Counted from the first letter of the stretch, positions 1-7,331 are shown. The stretch is 8,148 nucleotides of DNA from an uncultured Eubacterium sp. (GCA_934512155.1 CAKSWS010000049.1:1-8148), one strand, 5' to 3'. Translations and numbers: made by a program. The notes: generated from the sequence alone by a model not told the origin.

Positions 1-549
1 GATGATAAAGAGGTTATTAATCTTATTGACCCTATTAAGGATGTAGATGCTTTTCATCCTGTAAATGTAGGTGCAATAATGATTGGCGATTATAATTTTC
101 TGCCTTGTACCCCTGCCGGTATTATGGAACTTATTCACTCTACCGGTGTAGATGTTTGCGGCAAAAAAGCTGTTGTAATGGGAAGAAGCAATATTGTCGG
201 CAAGCCTATGGCAATGCTTTTGCTTCACGAAAACGCAACTGTTGAAATTACTCATTCAAAAACAAAAAATCTTAAAGAGATTACAAGCGATGCAGATATT
301 TTGGTTGCAGCTATAGGTAAAGCAAAATTTGTTGGTGCTGATATGGTTAAAGACGGTGCTGTTGTCATTGATGTTGGTATGAATCGTGATGAAAACGGAA
401 AACTCTGCGGCGATGTGGATTTTGACGCTGTTTACGATAAATGCTCTTATATCACACCTGTTCCCGGCGGTGTGGGACCAATGACAATTTCAATGTTAAT
501 GCAAAACACTTTAACGGCGGCAAAGCTTCAAAATAATATAAAAGATTAA
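1..549 (+). CDS. folD: FolD, methylenetetrahydrofolate dehydrogenase/cyclohydrolase (C-terminal part)
   Basis: Bifunctional cytosolic enzyme that oxidises 5,10-methylene-THF to 5,10-methenyl-THF with NAD(P) and hydrolyses it to 10-formyl-THF, feeding purine and formyl-Met synthesis. The frame is open from base 1, so 182 residues are visible. The family is usually about 280 aa, so roughly the first 100 residues, including the catalytic Tyr/Lys region, lie outside the window. Visible motifs, in fragment numbering: DVDAFHP (14-20), PCTPAGI (35-41), the Rossmann dinucleotide-binding signature [11 protein letters not shown] (61-71), HSKT (85-88) and the C-terminal [12 protein letters not shown] (155-166). 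The first motif is usually DVDGFHP or DVDCFHP; Ala at the third-from-last-but-one position (residue 17) is a small departure that I do not expect to abolish activity. The first ATG in view (79) is internal and is not the start. A strong terminator follows directly, so the gene is not transcribed with the regulator downstream. Confidence 0.97.
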   Translation, partial: DDKEVINLIDPIKDVDAFHPVNVGAIMIGDYNFLPCTPAGIMELIHSTGVDVCGKKAVVMGRSNIVGKPMAMLLLHENATVEITHSKTKNLKEITSDADILVAAIGKAKFVGADMVKDGAVVIDVGMNRDENGKLCGDVDFDAVYDKCSYITPVPGGVGPMTISMLMQNTLTAAKLQNNIKD

Positions 550-555
550 ATGATT

Positions 556-592
556 TCCCTTTACTTTCAAATTGAATGTAAAGGGGTTTTTT
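556..592 (+). terminator. Rho-independent terminator of folD
   Basis: The arm CCCTTTAC (557-564) pairs perfectly with GTAAAGGG (578-585). The stem extends inward through TTC/GAA (566-568/574-576) after one T-T mismatch, leaving a 5-nt loop. Six T follow at 587-592. It begins 7 nt after the folD stop and separates folD from the two-component operon. Confidence 0.9.
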
Positions 593-608
593 ATTACAAT
601 ATTGTAAT
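593..608. promoter_or_regulatory. Palindromic operator 1 (predicted response-regulator box)
   Basis: Perfect 16-bp inverted repeat ATTACAAT|ATTGTAAT directly after the folD terminator T-tract. It contains TTACA-N4-TGTAA, matching the TnACA-N4-TGTAA consensus that I recall as described for BceR-like OmpR-family regulators. The same palindrome, differing only at its two central bases, recurs at 2316-2331 upstream of the ABC genes. Its right half doubles as the likely -35 (TTGTAA, 602-607) of the regulator promoter, so bound protein could repress or closely contact polymerase. Binding by the adjacent regulator is inferred. Confidence 0.75.
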
Positions 609-631
609 GGAAAATAAATGTGCCTTATGAT
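602..631 (+). promoter_or_regulatory. Predicted promoter of the two-component operon
   Basis: TTGTAA (602-607) as a weak -35 and TATGAT (626-631) as -10, spaced 18 bp. The -35 lies inside operator 1. A strong ribosome binding site GAGGTGG (643-649) follows, 4 nt before the regulator ATG. TAAAAT at 631-636 is an alternative -10. Confidence 0.5.
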
Positions 632-653
632 AAAATTAAATTGAGGTGGTATA

Positions 654-1331
654 ATGAATCTTTTTGTTTTGGAGGACGACAGTGCAATCGCTTTGGGATT
701 AACATATTCTCTTGAAAATGAGGGATATAACGTAATTCTTGCAAAAAGTGTTAAAGAGGCAATGGAAATTATCAAAAATCAAAAATTTTCGCTGTATATT
801 CTTGATTTAACCTTGCCGGATGGCAGCGGATACGATGTTTGTAAAGAAATAAAGAAAATCGGCGATTTACCTGTAATATTCTTAACAGCTTTTGATGATG
901 AGGTTAATGTTGTTATGGGCTTTGAGTTTGGTGCAGACGATTATATTTCAAAGCCATTCAGATTAAAAGAGCTTCTTGTGAGAATTAAAAGCGTTTTAAG
1001 AAGATATAATAAAGATTCGGCAGACGGCGTTATTAAAATTAAAGAATTAACTATAAATACAAATGAGGCAAAGGTTTATAAAAACGGCAATGAAATTGTG
1101 CTTACCGCCATGGAATACAGATTGCTTTTAATTTTACTTAATAATCGTGGCAAGGTGCTTTCAAGAACTCAACTGTTGGAAAATATTTGGGATATTGACG
1201 GCGATTTTGTGGAAGATAACACTTTAACCGTTTATATTAAACGGTTAAGAGATAAAATTGAGGACGAGCCTACTAAGCCTGTTTATATTAAAACCGTGCG
1301 TGGATTGGGGTATGTGATAGATAATGATTAA
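654..1331 (+). CDS. OmpR/PhoB-family response regulator (BceR-like)
   Basis: Cytosolic DNA-binding output half of a two-component system, 225 aa, the normal length for the family. The receiver domain is about residues 1-115, with acidic pocket E7-D8-D9, phospho-acceptor D51 (in YILDLTLPDGSG), T78 in FLTAF and K100-P101 in YISKPF. The winged-helix Trans_reg_C domain is about residues 125-223, with the family ending YIKTVRGLGYVI. The ATG is chosen because GAGGTGG sits just upstream. The stop overlaps the kinase start by 8 nt, so the two are translationally linked. Two copies of a perfect palindrome, one before this gene and one before the ABC genes, are its obvious candidate targets. Assignment to the BceR subgroup rests on that site, the kinase architecture and the linked transporter; the receiver and DNA-binding domains alone would not distinguish it from VanR/PhoB relatives. 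Confidence 0.95.
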   Translation: MNLFVLEDDSAIALGLTYSLENEGYNVILAKSVKEAMEIIKNQKFSLYILDLTLPDGSGYDVCKEIKKIGDLPVIFLTAFDDEVNVVMGFEFGADDYISKPFRLKELLVRIKSVLRRYNKDSADGVIKIKELTINTNEAKVYKNGNEIVLTAMEYRLLLILLNNRGKVLSRTQLLENIWDIDGDFVEDNTLTVYIKRLRDKIEDEPTKPVYIKTVRGLGYVIDND

Positions 1332-2316
1332 TAAGGAAGTTAAAAATACGGTTGTTTTAGGCATTGTAATTACTGTTGTTTTGTCCGGCGTTTGCTTTTA
1401 TTTTAATAAGATTTCAGGCATACTTTGCCTTGTGTGCGGCACATTGCTAACGTTTGTTTTTTACGGCTATACTAAAAAAAGATATAATAAACTTAATGAT
1501 TTAAACAACTATCTTTCCCGTGTTTGCGCAGGTGATTTTGATTTAAATATTGCCGACAATACAGAGGGTGAACTTTCAATTTTATCTAACAATCTTTATA
1601 AGGTAATAACTCTTTTAAACAATCAAAATGAAATGCTTAATAAAGATAAAACATATTTGGCAGAATCATTGGCAGATATTTCTCATCAGCTTAAAACACC
1701 GCTTACATCAATAATGATGATGACTGATTTAATGGCAGATGAACAAAATATTGAAAAGCAACATGAATTTTTAGGAGTTATAGAAACTCAGCTTGATAAA
1801 ATGAAGTGGCTTATTTTAAATCTTTTAAAGCTTTCAAAGCTTGATGCAGGTACGGCAGAGTTTAAAAAGGAAAATGTTTCAATACAAAAAGTTATTGAAA
1901 ACAGTTTAAAGCCGTTTCTTGTTATGCTTGATTTAAAAGAAATATCGGTAAATCTTGATTTAGAGGATTTTTGTTTTCTCGGCGATGAAAATTGGTCGCA
2001 AGAGGCTTTTGAAAACATAATTAAAAACTGCATAGAACATACAGACAAAAACGGATGTATAAAAATTTCCGCTTTTTCAACAAATTTATATAATCAAATT
2101 GATATAAGCGACAACGGTTGCGGCATTTGTGCGTGTGATTTGCCCCATGTTTTTGAAAGGTTTTATCACGGAACAAATTCATCTAATGAAAGTGTAGGAA
2201 TCGGCTTGGCACTTGCAAAAACAGTTTTTGAAAAAGAAAACGGTGAAATTGCTGTTGAAAGCACAGAGGGGCAGGGAACGCATTTTACTGTAAAATTATA
2301 TAAGGCTATCGTTTAA
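1324..2316 (+). CDS. Intramembrane-sensing histidine kinase (BceS-like)
   Basis: Membrane sensor kinase, 330 aa, partner of the regulator whose gene it overlaps by 8 nt. Two N-terminal membrane helices (about 9-27 and 32-50) are separated by only about four residues, so there is no real extracellular sensor domain. This is the architecture of intramembrane-sensing kinases such as BceS/GraS, which read out the state of an ABC transporter. A HAMP-like linker (about 50-110) follows. The DHp domain carries H121 in ISHQLKTPLTS. In the catalytic domain the N box is NIIKNCIEHT (N235), the G1 box is DNGCGI (263-268) and the G2 box is VGIGLALAK (291-299), with the F box around VFERFYHG (276-283). All residues needed for autophosphorylation are present. 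No strong ribosome binding site is visible (only GGGG at 1307-1310), so translation probably depends on coupling to the regulator gene. The stimulus cannot be read from sequence; an antimicrobial peptide or other envelope-active compound is the inference from context. Confidence 0.94.
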   Translation: MINKEVKNTVVLGIVITVVLSGVCFYFNKISGILCLVCGTLLTFVFYGYTKKRYNKLNDLNNYLSRVCAGDFDLNIADNTEGELSILSNNLYKVITLLNNQNEMLNKDKTYLAESLADISHQLKTPLTSIMMMTDLMADEQNIEKQHEFLGVIETQLDKMKWLILNLLKLSKLDAGTAEFKKENVSIQKVIENSLKPFLVMLDLKEISVNLDLEDFCFLGDENWSQEAFENIIKNCIEHTDKNGCIKISAFSTNLYNQIDISDNGCGICACDLPHVFERFYHGTNSSNESVGIGLALAKTVFEKENGEIAVESTEGQGTHFTVKLYKAIV

Positions 2317-2331
2317 TTACAAATTTGTAAT
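2316..2331. promoter_or_regulatory. Palindromic operator 2 (predicted response-regulator box before ABC genes)
   Basis: Perfect 16-bp inverted repeat ATTACAAATTTGTAAT that starts on the last base of the kinase stop codon. It shares ATTACAA-N2-TTGTAAT with operator 1 and fits TTACA-N4-TGTAA. Its centre is about 40 bp upstream of the -10 TATAAT at 2364, in a region with no good -35. This is the usual geometry of an activator-dependent promoter. Confidence 0.78.
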
Positions 2332-2363
2332 TTAATATTCACCTGTTTGTAAGGCACGGGAAA

Positions 2364-2369
2364 TATAAT
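2364..2369 (+). promoter_or_regulatory. -10 element of the ABC transporter promoter
   Basis: Consensus TATAAT at 2364-2369. The correctly spaced -35 window (about 2339-2347) contains nothing resembling TTGACA, which suggests a promoter that needs an activator bound at the palindrome 2316-2331. Transcription would start near 2376, leaving a short leader with the ribosome binding site AAGGAG at 2381-2386. Confidence 0.6.
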
Positions 2370-2394
2370 GGCATCATCGAAAGGAGATAAATAA

Positions 2395-3078
2395 ATGAAA
2401 ATACTTGATGTAAAGCACTTATCTAAAATTTACGGAAAAGGCGATACAATGGTTAAAGCTCTTGATGATGTTTCTTTTTCCGTGGAACAGGGCGAATTTG
2501 TTGCAATTATAGGTCCGTCAGGTTCAGGTAAATCAACTCTTTTGCATATTTTGGGCGGTGTAGATGTTCCCACAAGCGGCAGTGTTGTTATTAATAATAC
2601 AGATATTTCAACACTTAACGAAACAAATCTTGCAATTTTTCGCCGCAGGCAAATAGGACTTATTTATCAGTTCTATAATCTTATTCCTATTTTAACCGTT
2701 AAGGAAAATTTAACTCTTCCTCTTTTGTTAGACGGCAGAAAACCGGATGAAAATGTTATTAACGATTTAATAAAAAAATTGGGCTTGGAGCATAGGCTCA
2801 ATCATTTGCCGAATCAGCTTTCAGGCGGACAGCAGCAGCGTGTTTCAATCGGCAGAGCTCTTGTTAACAATCCGGCTTTAATGCTTGCCGATGAGCCTAC
2901 AGGTAATTTGGACAGTGAAAACAGCAAAGAAATTATTTCACTTTTAAGGCATTTTAATAGGGAATATAAGCAAACTGTTGTAATTATTACACATGATGAA
3001 AAAATTGCCTTGTCCGCAGACCGAATCATTTCTATTGAAGACGGTAAAATTAAAAGGGATGAGGTGAGAATGGGTTGA
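2395..3078 (+). CDS. ABC transporter ATP-binding protein (LolD/MacB/BceA type)
   Basis: Cytosolic ATPase subunit, 227 aa, that drives the FtsX-domain permease encoded next. All nucleotide-binding motifs are intact: Walker A GPSGSGKST (40-48, K46), Q-loop Q92 in YQFYNLIP, signature LSGGQQQR (142-149), Walker B LMLADEP (162-168, with catalytic E167), D-loop GNLD (170-173) and switch H200 in IITHD. The length and the FYNLIP and DEPTGNLD stretches are typical of the MacB/LolD/BceA (type VII, mechanotransmission) family rather than importers. The ATG is preceded by AAGGAG with an 8-nt gap. The stop codon TGA overlaps the TTG start of the permease by 4 nt, so the two subunits are made from coupled reading frames. 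The gene probably has its own activator-dependent promoter, since it lies 78 nt after the kinase with an operator and -10 between. Confidence 0.96.
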   Translation: MKILDVKHLSKIYGKGDTMVKALDDVSFSVEQGEFVAIIGPSGSGKSTLLHILGGVDVPTSGSVVINNTDISTLNETNLAIFRRRQIGLIYQFYNLIPILTVKENLTLPLLLDGRKPDENVINDLIKKLGLEHRLNHLPNQLSGGQQQRVSIGRALVNNPALMLADEPTGNLDSENSKEIISLLRHFNREYKQTVVIITHDEKIALSADRIISIEDGKIKRDEVRMG

Positions 3079-5585
3079 ACATTGTAAATAAATTAACCCT
3101 TCGCCATCTTAAAGAAAACAAAAGCAGAACTGTTATAACCACATTGGGTATTTGCGTTTCCGTGGCAATGATTACTGCTGTTTTTGTTGCCGCAGCTTCT
3201 ATATTAAATCTTTTCGGCGAAATTTCTTATATGAAAGACGGTCATATTGATGCATATATGACGGTAAATGATTATCAGCTTACCGAACTTATGAAGGATG
3301 AACGTTTAAGCACGGTGGGTGTTAACACTGCACCGGATGATTACATTGCATATCAGGTTCAAAGCGATTCCACATACAGCAAATGTACAGGCGATTTTTA
3401 TTGGGGCGACGAAACAAATTTAATTCAAATGTTTACAGGCGAATACAGCGGCGAAATTCCCAAAAATGAACATGAAATTGCCGTTGAACAGTCTTTTATT
3501 GATGATAACAAACTTAATTGGAAAATAGGTGATACCGTTAAAATTCCGGTTGGATTGCGTCAATATAACGATAACGGCGAAACCGTAGTAACCGGCGGTG
3601 CCTATGTAAACGGCGATGAATTTATTAAATCTGCCGTTAACGAATATAAAATTACCGCAATTTTAAAAGATAATCCTGCAACTATGGATAATTATAAAAT
3701 CATTTGCGGACTTGATTTAAATAATCTTAATTTGAAAGACGACAACACCGTAACGGCAACCGTTCAGTTAAAAAATGCAAACAGCAAATCACTTGTTACG
3801 CTAAAAGATATAGCAAAATCTCATAATATCAGTGGTTATGTTGTTTCAAAGGACTATCTTGAATCAAAGCTTGCATTTGATAAAAACAGCACTTTTATTA
3901 CAACAATTATGCCAATGTGCCTAATAGTTTTAACAATAATTATAGTTGCGTCAGTTGTTCTTATTTATAATGCATTCGCTATGTCTTTAAGTGAAAGAGT
4001 TCGTTATTTGGGAATGCTTGCTTCAGTAGGCGCAACAAAAAAGCAAAAGAAAATGTCTGTATATTATGAAGGATTTATTCTTGGCGCAGTAGGTATTCCA
4101 ATCGGCATTTTGGCGGGTGTTTTGGGTATAAGCATTACACTTAAAGCAACCGGTGATAAAATAATTCAAACAGGCATGTTAAACGGCATTACAAGTGAAA
4201 ATTTAACAATGAAAACCGTTGTTCCCGTTTGGGCAATAATAGGTGTTGTACTGTTCAGCGCCTTAACAATTTTTATTTCTTCGTTTATTCCGTCTGTTAA
4301 AGCTTCATCTGTAACTCCTATTGACGCTATCAGGCAAAGACAGGAAATTAAAGTTAAAGCTAAAAAATTAAAATCTCCAAAAATTATTCGTAAGATTTTC
4401 GGTTACGAAGGCGAGCTTGCTTATAAAAATTTAAAGCGAAACGGCAGAAAAGGCAGAGTTATAATTGCTTCAATAGCACTTTCTGTTATATTGTTCCTTT
4501 CTTGTAACAGCTTTTGCCAATTATTTGTTCAGGAAATTGATTTGGAAAGTCAGGTACCGTATCAAATATCAACATTTGTGTCAATAGATGAAAAAGATAA
4601 GTTTTTAAATGATATTAAAAATACCCCGGATGTTGACGATTATTTTTCAATTAATTTTGATTATGTTATTTTGCAAAAAAATGACACTTCGCAACCTGTT
4701 GCCAATAAAAAATATTTAACATCTGCATATAAAAATATGTTTGCCTCAAAATCTCATTTCTATATTAATTATATTGATGATGAGGATTTTAATCAGCTTT
4801 GTAAAAATAATAGTATTGATTACACGCAGTTTTACGGCAGTGAAACAAAAGGCGTTTTGATGAACAATATTACTCATAAAAATTTTGGCAGTGCCGTGTT
4901 TAATTCAGATGTAATAGGTCAAAAATTTGAAGATGTTGAAATAGCGGGCCTTGTTAATTATGACAGTAATAATTATGTTTGTAATTTAAATGCAGCAAAA
5001 ACAGTGTCAATTTATATTCCCGTTTCAAAATGCACCAATGATTTGTATTATTCAGTGGGTATTGTAACAGAGCATCATGAAAGTGTTGCCGAGGAAATAA
5101 GAAATATTGCAAGCGGTAAGTATTCTCAATTCGGCTTAACCGATTTTGTGGAATCTATGCAATCAATGAACACTTTCGTGTTCGTTATGGAAGTGTTTAT
5201 TTACGGCTTTATAGTTCTTATTACTCTTATTACCATTGCCAATATCATAAACACTATTTCAACGGGAATCATGATGCGCAGAAAAGAATTTGCAATGTTA
5301 AAATCAGTAGGCACTACTCCAATCGGATTTAGGAAAATGATTGTGCTTGAAAGTGTGTTTTACGGTTTAAAGGCACTTGTTGTTGCATTGCCTGTAAGTG
5401 TTGCAATTAATTATTTAATGTACAGTCAGGTAGGTACACAATCGGTACCTTTTGAAATTAATTGGCTGCTTTATCTTGCCACAGTAGTTGTAGTTTTTGT
5501 AATTATCGGCATTTCAATGCTGTTTTCTGTGCGAAAACTCAGAAACGACAGTATTGTGGAAACATTAAAAGAGGAAATCAATTAA
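3075..5585 (+). CDS. FtsX-domain ABC permease, duplicated 4+4 TM architecture
   Basis: Membrane subunit of the transporter, 836 aa. I see eight membrane segments: about 19-45, 275-303, 331-356, 382-407, 461-482, 699-728, 761-783 and 795-818. Large outside domains lie between TM1-2 (about 230 aa) and TM5-6 (about 215 aa). The two halves look like a duplication. Each begins with a basic amphipathic stretch (LRHLKENKSR at 9-18; YKNLKRNGRK at 450-459). Each carries the FtsX coupling motif after its second TM (RYLGMLASVGATKKQ at 310-324; RRKEFAMLKSVGTT at 735-748). One chain could therefore supply both half-transporters. The start is TTG at 3075, overlapping the ATPase stop (TTGA), with GAGGTGAG at 3061-3068 six nt upstream; no in-frame ATG offers a better choice. 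By family and context it probably expels, or frees targets from, a membrane-active compound and may also signal to the kinase. The substrate is unknown. A typical BceB has 10 TMs and a single large outside domain, so this is not a standard BceB. Confidence 0.93.
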   Translation: MNIVNKLTLRHLKENKSRTVITTLGICVSVAMITAVFVAAASILNLFGEISYMKDGHIDAYMTVNDYQLTELMKDERLSTVGVNTAPDDYIAYQVQSDSTYSKCTGDFYWGDETNLIQMFTGEYSGEIPKNEHEIAVEQSFIDDNKLNWKIGDTVKIPVGLRQYNDNGETVVTGGAYVNGDEFIKSAVNEYKITAILKDNPATMDNYKIICGLDLNNLNLKDDNTVTATVQLKNANSKSLVTLKDIAKSHNISGYVVSKDYLESKLAFDKNSTFITTIMPMCLIVLTIIIVASVVLIYNAFAMSLSERVRYLGMLASVGATKKQKKMSVYYEGFILGAVGIPIGILAGVLGISITLKATGDKIIQTGMLNGITSENLTMKTVVPVWAIIGVVLFSALTIFISSFIPSVKASSVTPIDAIRQRQEIKVKAKKLKSPKIIRKIFGYEGELAYKNLKRNGRKGRVIIASIALSVILFLSCNSFCQLFVQEIDLESQVPYQISTFVSIDEKDKFLNDIKNTPDVDDYFSINFDYVILQKNDTSQPVANKKYLTSAYKNMFASKSHFYINYIDDEDFNQLCKNNSIDYTQFYGSETKGVLMNNITHKNFGSAVFNSDVIGQKFEDVEIAGLVNYDSNNYVCNLNAAKTVSIYIPVSKCTNDLYYSVGIVTEHHESVAEEIRNIASGKYSQFGLTDFVESMQSMNTFVFVMEVFIYGFIVLITLITIANIINTISTGIMMRRKEFAMLKSVGTTPIGFRKMIVLESVFYGLKALVVALPVSVAINYLMYSQVGTQSVPFEINWLLYLATVVVVFVIIGISMLFSVRKLRNDSIVETLKEEIN

Positions 5586-5691
5586 TTCTCGGCAAAACAG
5601 ATAAATATACTATGTTTGCTGTTTAATTTATGGTGTAATAGGAATAATTATAGTTGTTTTGCTTCAGTTGTTAAAACACAGTTATATTAAA

Positions 5692-5728
5692 AAAGCCGCA
5701 GCCGATATTTAATATCGGTTACGGCTTT
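5692..5728. terminator. Bidirectional terminator between permease and GH28 genes
   Basis: AAAGCCG (5692-5698) pairs with CGGCTTT (5722-5728) and CCGATAT (5702-5708) with ATATCGG (5712-5718), with one C-A mismatch and a G-U pair between them and a 3-nt loop. On the - strand the stem is followed by six U (5689-5694), a strong signal for the GH28 gene. On the + strand the tail is TTTAAGTCTTTT, weaker but usable for the ABC operon. The GH28 stop codon (5719-5721) lies inside the stem. Confidence 0.85.
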
Positions 5729-7269
5729 AAGTCTTTTATATAGTTTTCTTTTTTATAATTTGATTGCCCGTTGCATTTGCAGTTTTCAAATTTAATGTTT
5801 TCAGCATGGCGAATAAATAAAAAGTAACTTGGTAAATTACGAAATCTGTTGCACTCAGGGTATTCTTTTGCGTATTCGGGAATAAAAAGTCTTTTGTCTA
5901 TTGTATGCTTTCTGGTTGTGCAGTTTATTTCAATGTTTTTAAAGCAAATGTTTTTAACTCTTTTTATTTTGCCTTTTTGCTTAAAACCGCAAATCATTAT
6001 GGGTGCTTCAGTGTCAAATGCTTTAATGTTTTCAAATTGCAAATCGTGTATTTCGCTTTTAAAGTTAAATCTGTTTTTATCGGCAGAAACGCCTTTTTCG
6101 GCTTTTTGACCGTACTCAATGGCGTTGGCGCTTTGCTCTGTAACCTCTGCCGCTCTGTTTCTGTTTCCAAGTCTTATAAAAATTGGGCATGAGCAGTTGT
6201 AAATTTCAATATTTTTTGCAAACACGTTATAAATTTCAGAACCGTCTACTGCTTCAATCGCAAGTCCCGAAACCGTGTAAGGGTATAAATCGGGTAAAAG
6301 GAATTTGCAGTTTTCAATTTTAACATCGCTGATATTAAATGTAGTTTCAGTTCCTATTTTAATTGAATTCGTTCTTGAAATTATTTCACAGTCGTTTATA
6401 TTTATATTTTTCATTTCATTTTTACAGCCAAGCCAAATTGCATTTTTTATAACAATTCCGTCGTCTGCCGTTGAAATAAAACAGTGATTTATGTTGATGT
6501 TGCTGCTGCCGCAAATATCTATTCCGTCTGCGTTTGCAACATTTCTGTTGTTGTTAATTACAAAGTTACTAAAACTAATATTGTTGCAGTTATCGGTTCT
6601 GAAACTCCAAGAAGCACTGTTTTCAATAATAATGTTGTTTACGTTAATGTTTTGGCAGTTCTTTAAAATAACAGGCGAGCCGTACTTGCTTTTGTGGGCA
6701 AATCTAATTTGCTTTCTGTAATCTTGGCGTAATTCAATCATGTCTATATATTCGGCAGGTTGCGTTTGATTTTCATTGAAAACAGGTTTTAAGCCAAAAA
6801 AGTTGCCGTTGCCTTTAATTTTTCCTCCGCCGGTAAATGTAATGTTTTTAGCACCATTTGCAAAAATTAATGCTTTGTTTGGGTATCCTTTTCCGTTTTC
6901 TTTTGCAATAATTGCCGAGTCGCTTGCAATAAAAACAGTTACATTGCTTTTCAGTAAAATTTCACTGCTTGTAAAATCTCCGCCGATTATTAAAATTGTG
7001 CCACTCGTTTTTTCGGCTGCACTTATTGCATCATTAATAGGCTTTGCGTTGTCAAATTCTTTATTGTTTGCAATGGCACCAAAATCGTTAATGTTAAATG
7101 TGTTTTTGTTTGGTATTTCAATTTCGTTTACATATTTTTCAATAGGGCAGTAGGAAGAAAAATCAAATTCTTTTACTATTGTGTAAGGCTCACCATCTGT
7201 AACTCTTGTGTCCTTCCAAAATAATAAAGTTTTAAGTTTGTCAAATGCATTTCTTTTTAATTTACCCAT
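5719..7269 (-). CDS. GH28-like (polygalacturonase-family) right-handed beta-helix protein, cytosolic
   Basis: Probable glycoside hydrolase of family 28, 516 aa, acting on galacturonate-type or related oligosaccharides. The pectin-lyase-fold opening FNINDFGAIANN is at 58-69, preceded by an unusual 57-residue N-terminal extension. Repeated N-rich beta-helix turns (NITF, NINVNN, NISFSN, NININ) follow. The acidic catalytic segment is NADGIDICGS (246-255) then STADDG (266-271), so the three aspartates D248, D269 and D270 of GH28 are in place. Family-typical NTD reads NAD. The GHG histidine motif is replaced by SRTNSIKIGTET (298-309), and the downstream basic site appears as FIRLGNR (364-370). No signal peptide or membrane helix is visible, so it should act in the cytosol on imported oligomers. 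The start ATG has GTGAGG (7275-7280) about 5 nt upstream. It is a single-gene unit with its own promoter; no uptake or uronate genes are nearby. Exact substrate unknown; family call good, activity less sure. Confidence 0.85.
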   Translation of the reverse strand: MGKLKRNAFDKLKTLLFWKDTRVTDGEPYTIVKEFDFSSYCPIEKYVNEIEIPNKNTFNINDFGAIANNKEFDNAKPINDAISAAEKTSGTILIIGGDFTSSEILLKSNVTVFIASDSAIIAKENGKGYPNKALIFANGAKNITFTGGGKIKGNGNFFGLKPVFNENQTQPAEYIDMIELRQDYRKQIRFAHKSKYGSPVILKNCQNINVNNIIIENSASWSFRTDNCNNISFSNFVINNNRNVANADGIDICGSSNININHCFISTADDGIVIKNAIWLGCKNEMKNININDCEIISRTNSIKIGTETTFNISDVKIENCKFLLPDLYPYTVSGLAIEAVDGSEIYNVFAKNIEIYNCSCPIFIRLGNRNRAAEVTEQSANAIEYGQKAEKGVSADKNRFNFKSEIHDLQFENIKAFDTEAPIMICGFKQKGKIKRVKNICFKNIEINCTTRKHTIDKRLFIPEYAKEYPECNRFRNLPSYFLFIRHAENIKFENCKCNGQSNYKKENYIKDLKP

Positions 7270-7295
7270 ATTTGCCTCACAAATATTTTTGTTTT

Positions 7296-7324
7296 ATTAT
7301 AAGGTTAATGTTTTCTTTATTCAA
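7296..7324 (-). promoter_or_regulatory. Promoter of the GH28-like gene
   Basis: Read on the - strand: TTGAAT (7319-7324) as -35, 17-bp spacer, TATAAT (7296-7301) as a consensus -10. The expected start, near 7289, gives a leader of about 20 nt that contains the ribosome binding site. It is divergent from, but does not overlap, the pncC promoter. Confidence 0.75.
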
Positions 7325-7331
7325 GGTTTAT

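Noticed and set aside
650..655. TATAAT just before the regulator start as a promoter
   Set aside because: It overlaps the ATG and would start transcription inside the gene; the binding site GAGGTGG upstream shows that the transcript begins earlier.
452..775. Long - strand open frame across the folD end and the regulator start
   Set aside because: It runs antisense over folD, a terminator and the regulator, has no ribosome binding site, and its protein has no recognisable pattern.
5586..5688. Small hairpins AAACAG/CTGTTT and TGTTTT/AAAACA downstream of the permease as terminators
   Set aside because: They are AT-rich six-pair stems with long loops and no U-tract; the strong hairpin at 5692-5728 explains termination.
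5849..7153. Several + strand open frames opposite the GH28-like gene
   Set aside because: They are phenylalanine/leucine-rich mirror translations of the N/I/K-rich beta-helix gene, overlap one another, and lack binding sites.
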